From: Actinomycetota bacterium
Lineage (GTDB): Bacteria > Actinomycetota > Actinomycetes > Nanopelagicales > Nanopelagicaceae
Direction of reading: 5' to 3'
NCBI GenBank assembly: GCA_947490605.1
Contig: CANLHE010000007.1
Coordinates: 1 to 13,631, forward strand
Length of the DNA: 13,631 nucleotides
Part shown: piece by piece, positions 1 to 7,152 of the stretch
How the letters are laid out: each line of letters begins with the position of its first letter
How positions within the stretch are numbered: the first letter of the stretch is position 1
The notes under the pieces: model-generated
What the model was told of the DNA's origin: nothing
Seen by the model: only the letters and a program-made list of their open reading frames with translations
Database searches by the model: none
Program-made: the position numbers and the translations under genes

Positions 1-697
1 GGTTAAGAGTTGCAAGGTTTTCAGCAGAGTTGATAACCCACTTCTCAGTTGTCTCATTAAAGTAACGTCCACCGTTTCCGCCTGCCCAGATTTGGAACTC
101 AGCTTGAGCTTCCTCTGAACCAAGTGGAATTGCTAATGGATAAACCTTTGAGCCGTACTTAGCTTTGATCTTCTTTGAAGCAGCAGTTACCTCAGCCCAT
201 GTTGTTGGGATCTTGGTATTGCCAGCGCCGTAGAAAAGAGCCTTGTTAATAAAGAACATACGTGCTGATGCTAAATCTGGAACAGCATACTCAACACCCT
301 TGTACTTTGAGTTATCGCGGAATGCAGGAACGAAATCTGCAAGCTTCTCAGCAGTGAATAAATCACTTGCCTTATATAGAAGATCTTCAGCTGCGAACTC
401 TGAGAAGGTGTTCAAGTTAAGAACATCTGGATATGACTTGGTTGAGATTAATGTACGTCCCTTTACCAAGATGTCATCCCAAGAAACGTTCTCGTGCTCA
501 ACCTTGATTGTTGGGTTAGCGGCCATGAAACGTGTCTCAAGATCCTTGTAATACGCAGCCATGTTGTCTGTGTAGTTAGGTGTTAGAACTTTGATTGTTA
601 CATCAGCAGCTTGTGCTGGTGCAGCAATAACAAGTGTGGTTGCAACCAATCCAAGTGATGCAAACGCAGCAAGACTGCGCTTTGTTAATTTATTCAT
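1..697 (-). CDS. Extracellular solute-binding protein, family 1 (sugar-type ABC importer), C-terminus outside window
   Basis: Secreted binding protein expected to capture a substrate outside the membrane and hand it to an ABC importer. The ATG at 695-697 has a strong AGGAGGAGA site 7 nt upstream. A Sec signal peptide covers about residues 1-31: a basic start (MNKLTKRS), a hydrophobic core (LVATTLVIAA) and an APAQA cleavage motif. The mature part begins DVTIKVLTPNYTDNM and continues with family 1 (UgpB/MalE-like) hallmarks: a region around FMAANPTIKVEHENVSWDD, then YPDVLNLN, YAVPDLASARMFFINKALF and IPTTWAEVTAASKKI. About 232 codons are present, and families of this type usually run to 400-450 residues, so the second lobe lies off the left edge. 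The gene follows the amidohydrolase after a 135-bp gap, so it may have its own promoter. Codon use differs from its neighbours: 16 AAG to 3 AAA for Lys, and AAC over AAT, as expected of a highly expressed gene. Family 1 proteins mostly bind sugars or glycerol phosphates, but the enzymatic neighbours leave the ligand open. Confidence 0.9.
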   Translation of the reverse strand, partial: MNKLTKRSLAAFASLGLVATTLVIAAPAQAADVTIKVLTPNYTDNMAAYYKDLETRFMAANPTIKVEHENVSWDDILVKGRTLISTKSYPDVLNLNTFSEFAAEDLLYKASDLFTAEKLADFVPAFRDNSKYKGVEYAVPDLASARMFFINKALFYGAGNTKIPTTWAEVTAASKKIKAKYGSKVYPLAIPLGSEEAQAEFQIWAGGNGGRYFNETTEKWVINSAENLATLN

Positions 698-832
698 CTA
701 GATTTCTCCTCCTAGGATCCCATCTGACGACGGGGAGAGATAACCTCACCACTTATTGTGCTTAATCGCAAGGTGGATTCTTGCGGGGATATATAACTTT
801 TAGATATCAGCAGGGTGGTTCTCCACTGATTC
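698..832 (-). promoter_or_regulatory. 135-bp leader/intergenic region, possible internal promoter
   Basis: This is the longest gap in the window, between the amidohydrolase stop and the binding-protein start. Minus-strand reading shows an A+T-rich stretch (about 787-806) containing TTATATAT, which could serve as a -10 region. GATAT (788-792) and ATATC (804-808) form a short dyad around it. Further downstream TTGCGATTAAGCACAATAAG is a second, weaker promoter-like stretch. I see no convincing -35 and no rho-independent terminator, so this is only a candidate site for separate expression of the binding protein. Confidence 0.3.
705..713 (-). promoter_or_regulatory. Strong ribosome binding site of the solute-binding protein gene
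   Basis: On the minus strand this reads AGGAGGAGA, ending 7 nt before the ATG at 697. It is the best match to the 16S anti-Shine-Dalgarno sequence in the window and fixes the start of the secreted binding protein. It fits high expression, together with that gene's codon bias. Confidence 0.8.
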
Positions 833-2428
833 CTAGCGGGCCCTCACCCCTACCCCAGGAACGGCCTCTGTCCTCTTACCAGCTTTTAAAGTAGCAATTC
901 CTGAGATCCAAACCATTTCAAAACCCTTTGCTGCAACTCTTGGAGTTTCATAAGTTGAAGAATCAATCACATTTACAGCATCAAATAAAACCATATCTGC
1001 TTTCATGCCAACTTTAATTAATCCACGATCCTTTAATCCCAATCGCTTTGCAGATCTGCCCGTCATTCGCGCAATTGCACCCTCCATAGTTAAAACTTTT
1101 TCTTCCCGTGCATAAACTCCAAGGTATCGTGCAAAGGTTCCATAACCTCTTGGGTGTGGCCGGTTACCAGTCAAAATGCCATCACTACCAATCATGTGAC
1201 GGCGATCTTTCATAATCGCTCTAACATTTGGTTCATGGCCTGAAAAAATTACACAAGAAGCTTTTAAATCCTCTTCTAAAATGAAATCCATATAAAAATC
1301 TTCAACTTTTTTATTTACCATCGCAGCAGCTGAGACTAGGTCCACACCAATAAATCTAAGATTCTCTGGTTTTTCAACGCCAGCGATTGTGATGATTGGC
1401 CAGTTAACTACCCCGCCCTGGTTTCCATCACTACCAGTGACAGTTAATTCATGAATTACTCTTTTTCTATTCTCTAATACTTTTAACCGTTTAATAGTTT
1501 CACTCTTGCCACCTGCTTGAACCCATGATGGCAGCAGAGCGTGGAGGTAGGTAGAGCCGGCCAGGTAAGGATAAGTATCTAGAGTTACATCAACCCCATC
1601 TTTTTCTGCCCGATCTAATTGATCAAATAATAATTCAGTCTTGCCATGATTATCTGGGTGGCTCATATGGCAGTGCGTTAAGTGAAGTGCTGATTTAGAG
1701 TGACGAGCAATATCTAAGCAATCAGATACTGCATCTAAAAACTTAGCTCCATAATTTCGATGATGGGGTGCGTAGTAACCACCATACTTAGCAACCACCT
1801 TACAAAGTTCAATTATCTCTTGATCATCTGCATACATAGCTGGGGTGTAGGTAAGGCCGGCCGATAAGCCAAAGGCCCCCTCTTTCATGCCAGTTTCAAC
1901 AAGATTGATCATTTGCTTTAACTCATTTTCATTAGCTACTCCAGGTTCATTACCTCGAACTAGCATCCGCACGCTGCCATGTGGGATTAGATATGCAATA
2001 TTTACTGCAGATCCTTTATCGACTCTGCTTAAGTACTCTGAAACTGAATGAAAGTCCCATTTTAAATTTGATGGATCAGCATTCCAGCCAAATAATTGCT
2101 CTCTTAATTCAAGCAAGGTCTCTGGATTACTTGGCACATAACTCAATCCATCCTGACCAACTACCTCCATAGTTACACCCTGAGTTACTTTTGCTAAATG
2201 TTGTTTGTCAGTTAACACAGCAAGATCTGAGTGAGCATGCATATCAATAAAGCCGGGTGCAACAGTTAATCCAGAGCCATCAATTACTTTGCCCTCTTCA
2301 GCGCCTTTTAAAATTGAACCAACCTGGCTAATTACGCCATTAGTAACAAGTAAATCTTGGCGCTTAGCTGGTGAATCATTGCCATCAATTACATCAGCAC
2401 CGCGGATAGTAAATGTGTTTTCAGCCAT
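833..2428 (-). CDS. N-acyl-D-amino-acid deacylase (D-aminoacylase)-like amidohydrolase
   Basis: Cytoplasmic metal-dependent amidohydrolase of 531 residues, the usual length of D-aminoacylases. These remove the acyl group from N-acyl-D-amino acids, though relatives also act on cyclic amides. The N-terminal small domain (APGFIDMHAHSD) leads into the TIM barrel. H64 and H66 form the HxH pair. EVVGQDGLSY (88-97) matches the family's GNCG loop, but Asp93 sits where D-aminoacylases have the metal-binding Cys. H222/H223 (PHHRN), H252 (THCH), H398 (SGHEP) and catalytic Asp416 (IGSDG) follow. The C-terminus has the typical HPRGYGTFARYLG (425-437), GRSAKRLGL and GMKADMVLFD stretches. It is the last enzyme gene of the operon, 5 bp after the SDR gene, with only a weak ribosome site (GAAGG lies about 20 nt upstream). 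The class is secure. The D-amino-acid substrate is inferred from family and neighbours, and a dihydropyrimidinase-like or other amide substrate is possible. Confidence 0.85.
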   Translation of the reverse strand: MAENTFTIRGADVIDGNDSPAKRQDLLVTNGVISQVGSILKGAEEGKVIDGSGLTVAPGFIDMHAHSDLAVLTDKQHLAKVTQGVTMEVVGQDGLSYVPSNPETLLELREQLFGWNADPSNLKWDFHSVSEYLSRVDKGSAVNIAYLIPHGSVRMLVRGNEPGVANENELKQMINLVETGMKEGAFGLSAGLTYTPAMYADDQEIIELCKVVAKYGGYYAPHHRNYGAKFLDAVSDCLDIARHSKSALHLTHCHMSHPDNHGKTELLFDQLDRAEKDGVDVTLDTYPYLAGSTYLHALLPSWVQAGGKSETIKRLKVLENRKRVIHELTVTGSDGNQGGVVNWPIITIAGVEKPENLRFIGVDLVSAAAMVNKKVEDFYMDFILEEDLKASCVIFSGHEPNVRAIMKDRRHMIGSDGILTGNRPHPRGYGTFARYLGVYAREEKVLTMEGAIARMTGRSAKRLGLKDRGLIKVGMKADMVLFDAVNVIDSSTYETPRVAAKGFEMVWISGIATLKAGKRTEAVPGVGVRAR

Positions 2429-2433
2429 TAAAT

Positions 2434-3231
2434 TTAATCTGAGCCTTCAACCATTTTGTACATAGGAGCAAGACCTGCAAGCAGCCCACCATCTACAACA
2501 AACTCACTGCCGCTAATCCATTGGGCTTTATCTGAAAGGATAAACAGAACTGCTTCAGTTACATCAGCTGGTGTTCCGACTCGACCTAACGGATACCAAG
2601 GTTTAAGTTTGTCAAAAATTTGCGGATTACGATCAACCCGTTCTTGCCAGGCATCAGTTGCAATAGTTCCTGGAACTACTGTTGTGCAGCGAATGCCATC
2701 TGGGCCATATCGCACCGCAACAGTTCTAGTAAGGGCATGAATACCTCCCTTAGCAACACTGTAAGCATCACTGCCAATCATTGTTTTTGCATTTACAGTT
2801 CCAATATTTACGATGCAGCCTTTTTTACGCTTAATCATTCCAGGCAGGGATGCACGGATTGTTAAAAAACTGCCAGTTAAAGTCACAGCCAAAGACTTGT
2901 TCCAAATATCTAATGTTGTTGCCAGTAGATCTTCAGAGTTATGAATCATTGCGTTATTTACAAGGCAGTCAATCTGGCCAAAATCCTTTTCAATTTGTTT
3001 AAAGTTATCTACAACATCAGACTCTATGGAAAGATCTGTTAAATAACCTTTAACTTTAATTCCCATTGCTGCGATTTCTTTTGTTGCAGCTTCAAGATTT
3101 TCAGGGATTACTTCAACTAGTGCAACGCTTGCACCACGCTGGCCTGCACCAATTGCAATTTGCTTACCTATTCCTCTACCGGCACCAGTTACGACAACTA
3201 CTTTGCCGGCTAAATCTTGGTTTGATTCCAT
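2434..3231 (-). CDS. Short-chain dehydrogenase/reductase (classical SDR)
   Basis: NAD(P)-dependent oxidoreductase of 265 residues, standard for classical SDRs. The Rossmann motif TGAGRGIG lies at 15-22. Glu40 at the end of the second beta strand (VALVEV) favours NAD(H) over NADP(H). NNAM (92-95) is the NNAG-type motif and Asn111 is the likely structural/catalytic Asn. The active site is YSVAK with Tyr157 and Lys161. The usual catalytic Ser in NISS is replaced: the stretch reads VNIGTVN, putting Thr145 at the expected place. VVPGTIATDA (185-194) and SGSEFVVDGG (240-249) are normal SDR C-terminal elements. The gene lies 11 bp after the RidA gene and 5 bp before the amidohydrolase, so it belongs to the same transcript. 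The substrate is not evident. A hydroxy acid, a sugar or the carbonyl product of the PLP/RidA step would fit. Confidence 0.88.
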   Translation of the reverse strand: MESNQDLAGKVVVVTGAGRGIGKQIAIGAGQRGASVALVEVIPENLEAATKEIAAMGIKVKGYLTDLSIESDVVDNFKQIEKDFGQIDCLVNNAMIHNSEDLLATTLDIWNKSLAVTLTGSFLTIRASLPGMIKRKKGCIVNIGTVNAKTMIGSDAYSVAKGGIHALTRTVAVRYGPDGIRCTTVVPGTIATDAWQERVDRNPQIFDKLKPWYPLGRVGTPADVTEAVLFILSDKAQWISGSEFVVDGGLLAGLAPMYKMVEGSD

Positions 3232-3242
3232 AATAATCAGCC

Positions 3243-3620
3243 TTAGAGGGCTACTACAAAATCAATCTCGACTAAAATTTTAATTAAGTCAGAACCAACT
3301 GTGGTTCGTACTGGAAATGGCGCGGAGAAGAATTCCCGGTAAACCGCATCATAAGCAGCAAAATCTCTATTCACATCTTGAAGGTGTGCGGTAACTTTTA
3401 CTACATCAGCAAATTTTGCACCTTTTACATCAAGAATTTTCTGTAGGTTGATCAAGGTTTGTCTGGTTTGTTCAGCAACGCCACCTTCAACAATTTTTCC
3501 AGTAGCTGGATCAACTGGACCCATTCCACAGGTGTAAAGGAAATTATTTGCAACTACACCATGAGAATATGACCCGCCTGGTGCTGGTGCATCTTTAGCT
3601 TGAATGTGTTCTACGGTCAT
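3243..3620 (-). CDS. RidA family (YjgF/YER057c/UK114) enamine/imine deaminase
   Basis: Small cytoplasmic trimeric protein of 125 residues, full length for the family. RidA hydrolyses reactive enamines/imines, for example 2-aminoacrylate released by PLP-dependent Ser/Thr dehydratases, to keto acids and ammonia. Visible hallmarks are GGSYSHGV near the N-terminus (15-22), CGMGPVDPATGKIV (31-44), the QTRQTLINLQKIL helix, and FPVRTTVG with Arg105, the position of the carboxylate-binding Arg in active RidA. Glu118 (LVEID) matches the conserved Glu near the end. Start ATG 3618-3620 has a good AAAGGAG site. It lies 21 bp downstream of the PLP enzyme gene, exactly the partner expected to generate its substrate. 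Related subgroups without the key Arg have other roles, but the Arg is retained here, so deaminase activity is likely. Confidence 0.92.
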   Translation of the reverse strand: MTVEHIQAKDAPAPGGSYSHGVVANNFLYTCGMGPVDPATGKIVEGGVAEQTRQTLINLQKILDVKGAKFADVVKVTAHLQDVNRDFAAYDAVYREFFSAPFPVRTTVGSDLIKILVEIDFVVAL

Positions 3621-3641
3621 TGGGTCTCCTTTAGTAGTGAA

Positions 3642-4865
3642 CTAGAAAAATGTATGAATGCAATCTACAACATCATAGTTGTCATTGACTAGCGGAATGA
3701 GTCGCCATTTATCAAAAGTAGTACATGGATGTGATATTCCCAACCCAATTAACTCCGAAACTGCAAATTCTTCCTTGCTTCGCATAAATCCATGCTGATC
3801 GTTAAGTTTTTCAATCTCACCGGAAAATTTAGATAATTTATCGCTATACCTAGCAACTGGAATTGGGTTATGAAGATCGCATCCAATATCTCTTTTACCT
3901 AGGTTTAATACACCAAAATCTTTTTCTGGTGAACTTATAACTTGTGACCAAATTTCAATAGCAGGCAGCAAGAGATCTTTTGAATCTCGAAATGGATATA
4001 TCTCATCATAATATCTACTGTCATGGGTTACATAACCACCACTTCTTAACAGAAGAATTTTTGGCTTATCAAACTTATTAAACTCACTTGCAACAATTTC
4101 AAAGTAAGCACTTCCACCTGCACTAATTATAAATTCATGCTCAGATTTGTACGGGAATGCATTATTTGCTGCCACAACAATTTTCTGGCAAAACTTAGTT
4201 ACAGAATCCTCACCTGCGCTAGTACGAGCCGCATTTGGTACCGCACCCTCAAAGCCAGTTACTCCTCGTAACTTAAGTCGAGGATCTTCCGAAATATTTT
4301 TAGCAATTGTGGTAACTAAATCTAAATCTCTAACTCCACCTCGACCATTATCGGTACCAATCTCAATAAATAGATTTTGAATTCCATCTTTTGAGGTATG
4401 TTTTTTGACTATTTCTAACCCAGCAAGAGAGTCAACATAAAAGATTATTTCAGCTGCTTGCTTGCCATTTAATTCAGAGATCGCGGCTATTGCTGATGGA
4501 TCTAATACTTCGTTTGCAATTATTAGTTTTTTAAATCCAAAACTTCTAAAGATCTCAGCCTGCCAGAAGTTAGCAATTGTTAAGGCAAATGCGCCAGCAT
4601 CTACTTGCATTTGAGCAATTTGAGGTGACATTGTGGTTTTAACATGAGGAGCTAATTCAGCTCCAACTGATTTACAAAATCGAGCCATTCGATCAATATT
4701 ATGTTTTAGCGCTTTATCTTTAAGAACCATAATCGGAAATTGAAATCCAGAAGTAAAGATATTTGGTTTTGTAGAAATAAACTGATCTAGAGTTTTACCG
4801 TATGAATTTAGCGGAAAACCTTTGTTGGAGATTTCAATTGTTTGCTTTTTGAAATTTTGCTCCAT
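3642..4865 (-). CDS. PLP enzyme of the D-threonine aldolase / D-serine dehydratase (DSD1-like) family
   Basis: Fold-type III PLP enzyme of 407 residues: an alanine-racemase-type barrel followed by a D-serine dehydratase-like C-terminal domain. Lys76 in APHVKTTMSP is the expected PLP-Schiff-base lysine (family form RPHxKTHKSP). TIANFWQAEIF (96-106), FYVDSLAGLE (142-151), IEIGTDNGRGGV (167-178) and SAGGSAYFE (248-256) mark barrel strands and the phosphate site. The C-terminal domain carries RSGGYVTHDSRYY (274-286) and SHPCTTFDKW with His379 and Cys381, which match the zinc-binding His-x-Cys of eukaryotic D-serine dehydratases and the metal site of D-threonine aldolases. Such enzymes either eliminate water from beta-hydroxy D-amino acids or cleave them to glycine and an aldehyde. 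The RidA gene downstream favours elimination, an inference. No clear ribosome site is seen before the ATG. Codons are A+T-rich (AAA, AAT). The gap to the upstream hydrolase gene is 38 bp. Confidence 0.83.
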   Translation of the reverse strand: MEQNFKKQTIEISNKGFPLNSYGKTLDQFISTKPNIFTSGFQFPIMVLKDKALKHNIDRMARFCKSVGAELAPHVKTTMSPQIAQMQVDAGAFALTIANFWQAEIFRSFGFKKLIIANEVLDPSAIAAISELNGKQAAEIIFYVDSLAGLEIVKKHTSKDGIQNLFIEIGTDNGRGGVRDLDLVTTIAKNISEDPRLKLRGVTGFEGAVPNAARTSAGEDSVTKFCQKIVVAANNAFPYKSEHEFIISAGGSAYFEIVASEFNKFDKPKILLLRSGGYVTHDSRYYDEIYPFRDSKDLLLPAIEIWSQVISSPEKDFGVLNLGKRDIGCDLHNPIPVARYSDKLSKFSGEIEKLNDQHGFMRSKEEFAVSELIGLGISHPCTTFDKWRLIPLVNDNYDVVDCIHTFF

Positions 4866-4903
4866 AAGTGAAAGGTACCAAATAACCTTACTGGTGGATA
4901 TGA

Positions 4904-5833
4904 CTAACTGCTAAAAGATAATACTTCAGCAGGGTTTGATATAAATAACCTCTCAACTTGTTCTTCAGTAGCACCCATCTCTTTAAGTTTCTTACCCCAA
5001 CCAGAGTAAAGCCAACTCAAGCCAGGTTCTCCGCCTAATACACTCCATAGTGATCTTCTAGCTCCATCAGTTCCAAGCATAATTTGGTTTAGGTAGCCCG
5101 CTTCAATCATCGCGATAGTTAGCAAGGCACTCTCTGGTTTTTCTTCACTGAATTGTCTTAATGATTGATCGTACTCAACGTTGATACCAGAGCTTAAGAG
5201 TTCACGGTGATATCCATGATCATTTTCTTTATCAGTGTGCGAAAGTGTCACTCTCTTTAAATTGACACCCAATTTTGTAAAAAGCTTTATTTGTTCTAAT
5301 GCACCTTTTCCATGCTCACAATGAGAAATCATCGGCATACCAGTTTTATTGTGTGCAATTGCAGCTGCTTCAAAAAGTTTTATCTCTCGATCTTTAATCT
5401 CTGAACCAGAAGTAACAACTTTAATTATTCCGGCTTTAATCTCAGTATCATCCATCCCATTTTCAATTTCATTTATAAATAGCTGCCCAAGTTGAGATGA
5501 GCTTAATTTTTCAATCTCATCATCATTTTTATAGTAACGATCATGGTGTAATCCGGTGGTTGCAATAATGTTTATGCCAGTTAATTCCGAAATTTTTCTA
5601 AGCTTCTGTGGATTGCGGCCAGAGCCAGTTGGCATGCAATCGACCATGCTTTGAACTCCAGCTTTTTTACATAACATAACCTCAGCAACTGCATCTTCAG
5701 TGCTTGGTAGATAAATGTGCTCATAATCTTTTTTTACAATCTCTGATTCAATTATTAAGTGCTCATGCATATAAGTAACGCCAAGGCTTTCTGCTGAGAT
5801 ATCCCCCCGTACGGTTCTTACCTTGCTACTCAT
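4904..5833 (-). CDS. Phosphotriesterase-family metal hydrolase (possible lactonase)
   Basis: Binuclear-metal amidohydrolase of 309 residues, close to the 310-350 of the family. Ligands can be placed in order: MHEH (H23, H25), Lys138 in AGIIKVV (the carbamylated bridging lysine), His171 in ISHCEHG, His199 in LSHTDKEN, and Asp256 in LGTDGA. All the residues needed for a binuclear centre are present. GYHRELLSSGINVEYD (207-222) and ERLFISNPAEVLSF at the end are typical of bacterial phosphotriesterase-related proteins. Most natural members act as lactonases or on other esters, so true phosphotriesterase activity is unlikely. The start overlaps the stop of the FAD oxidoreductase gene by 4 bp (ATGA, 5830-5833), which points to coupled translation and consecutive or joint use of the two enzymes. 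Substrate unknown. Confidence 0.85.
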   Translation of the reverse strand: MSSKVRTVRGDISAESLGVTYMHEHLIIESEIVKKDYEHIYLPSTEDAVAEVMLCKKAGVQSMVDCMPTGSGRNPQKLRKISELTGINIIATTGLHHDRYYKNDDEIEKLSSSQLGQLFINEIENGMDDTEIKAGIIKVVTSGSEIKDREIKLFEAAAIAHNKTGMPMISHCEHGKGALEQIKLFTKLGVNLKRVTLSHTDKENDHGYHRELLSSGINVEYDQSLRQFSEEKPESALLTIAMIEAGYLNQIMLGTDGARRSLWSVLGGEPGLSWLYSGWGKKLKEMGATEEQVERLFISNPAEVLSFSS

Positions 5834-7152
5834 TTACTAGGAACTTCTAAAATTGCGCCGGTTTCGATAATTTTCGTGCGTATATCTGAGAATGTGACCT
5901 CTCTTATTTCCTTTCTATTTGCTAATGCAATTGAGCCTGCAACACCTGCTGCAACTCCCATAGCCATGCATTGCGCCATCGAACGAATTGAAGCGTGAGC
6001 ATCATGTGAAGCAGAAAAACATCTACCAATAACCATTGTATTTATGCTGTCTTTAACGATTAATGATCGCAGTGGGATTCCAACTGCAGAACCATCTGGC
6101 AAGTAAATCCAGTTTGTGCCATCACCACTATGGTGATCTTCAATAGGTGCGCCACATAATGCGACCTGATCATCAAATTGTTTTGCTTCTAATACATCTG
6201 ATTTAGTTACACGATAATCGCCATAAACTCTTCTTGTTTCTCTCACGCCAATTAAGGTTGAAAAGCCATATAAAGAAGAGTCTTTATACCCAGGCACTTT
6301 ATCTACCAAAAATCTTGCATACTCGGAAGCTTGTCTTCTACCAGCAATTTCTGATTCAGTTAAAAAGAATGGATCATCTAAGACAGACTCAATTTCACCT
6401 TTACTATTTTTACGAACTGAATCGAGTCTGGTCATTACCGTGGCTGTGGTGTTTGCCACTGGTGTGATGTGATCTGATCCCTCTCTGCGTGGCAGCTCAT
6501 ATCCGTTATCGGCTGCATCTTGCATTAATTCATGAAGTTGCTCTTTCTTAATTTTCTTTCGCTCTACTAAATCAACATTCACCATTTTAAAAGTGGTTGT
6601 TAGTGTTTGAGCAGGTGATATTTCGCCAGCTTTTTCATATCCAAAGCCAGCAAAATTTGATAAATCTGCGTCCCCGGTGGCATCAATAAAGAAATCTCCA
6701 GTTACTGAACAAAGGCCAGCCCGGGTTGCAAGAGTTAACTCTTTAACTCGGCCATCTTTAACACTTACTTGTTGCAAAAGTGCATGTAATAATATTTTTG
6801 CACCAGATTTAACTAGTAATGATTCCCATACAACTTTTAAATGCTCTGGGTTATAAGTAACACCAGTTCCAGCGCCATATGTATTTGGCCGCTCAACCAT
6901 TGAACCAAAGCTTTTTAATCCATCAATAACATCATCAGGTATTCCGCCAACGATTTTCTTTGCTTGCTCTCCTGGTGTGTAGAAGCCATAAAAGGTATCT
7001 AAAACGGCGGTACTTGTTCCGCCAATGAATGGCAGGCGATCAATTACAAGTACTTTGCTGCCAGATCTTGCCGCTGCAATTGCGGCAGAGGCGCCAGCAG
7101 AACCAGCACCCATCACGATCAGGTCAAAGTGGCCTAGTGATCTATTTGGCAT
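5830..7152 (-). CDS. FAD-dependent oxidoreductase (FAD_oxidored type)
   Basis: Flavoprotein of 440 residues. The N-terminal dinucleotide motif is GAGSAGASAA with GxGxxG at 15-20, and the strand KVLVIDR ends in Asp38, the acidic residue expected to hold the FAD ribose. FIGGTSTAV (42-50) resembles the GG loop after it, and FFIDATGDADLSNFAG is the conserved ATGDAD motif of this group. The C-terminus has a second FAD-contact region, VIGRCFSASHDAHASIRSMAQCMAMG, followed by an alanine/glycine-rich helix, also typical. It has no signal peptide, so it acts in the cytoplasm. It is the first gene of the left operon and carries a AAAGGGGG ribosome site just before the ATG at 7152. It may oxidise an alcohol or amine whose product goes to the overlapping hydrolase gene. 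The substrate cannot be read from sequence. Confidence 0.85.
   Translation of the reverse strand: MPNRSLGHFDLIVMGAGSAGASAAIAAARSGSKVLVIDRLPFIGGTSTAVLDTFYGFYTPGEQAKKIVGGIPDDVIDGLKSFGSMVERPNTYGAGTGVTYNPEHLKVVWESLLVKSGAKILLHALLQQVSVKDGRVKELTLATRAGLCSVTGDFFIDATGDADLSNFAGFGYEKAGEISPAQTLTTTFKMVNVDLVERKKIKKEQLHELMQDAADNGYELPRREGSDHITPVANTTATVMTRLDSVRKNSKGEIESVLDDPFFLTESEIAGRRQASEYARFLVDKVPGYKDSSLYGFSTLIGVRETRRVYGDYRVTKSDVLEAKQFDDQVALCGAPIEDHHSGDGTNWIYLPDGSAVGIPLRSLIVKDSINTMVIGRCFSASHDAHASIRSMAQCMAMGVAAGVAGSIALANRKEIREVTFSDIRTKIIETGAILEVPSK

Noticed and set aside
243..551. Open frame on the plus strand inside the binding-protein gene
   Set aside because: It lies fully antisense to a clear secreted binding protein, and its residues show no domain or usual start context.
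811..827. Hairpin GTGG-AGAA-CCAC after the amidohydrolase stop as terminator
   Set aside because: The stem is only four pairs and no run of T follows on the minus strand.
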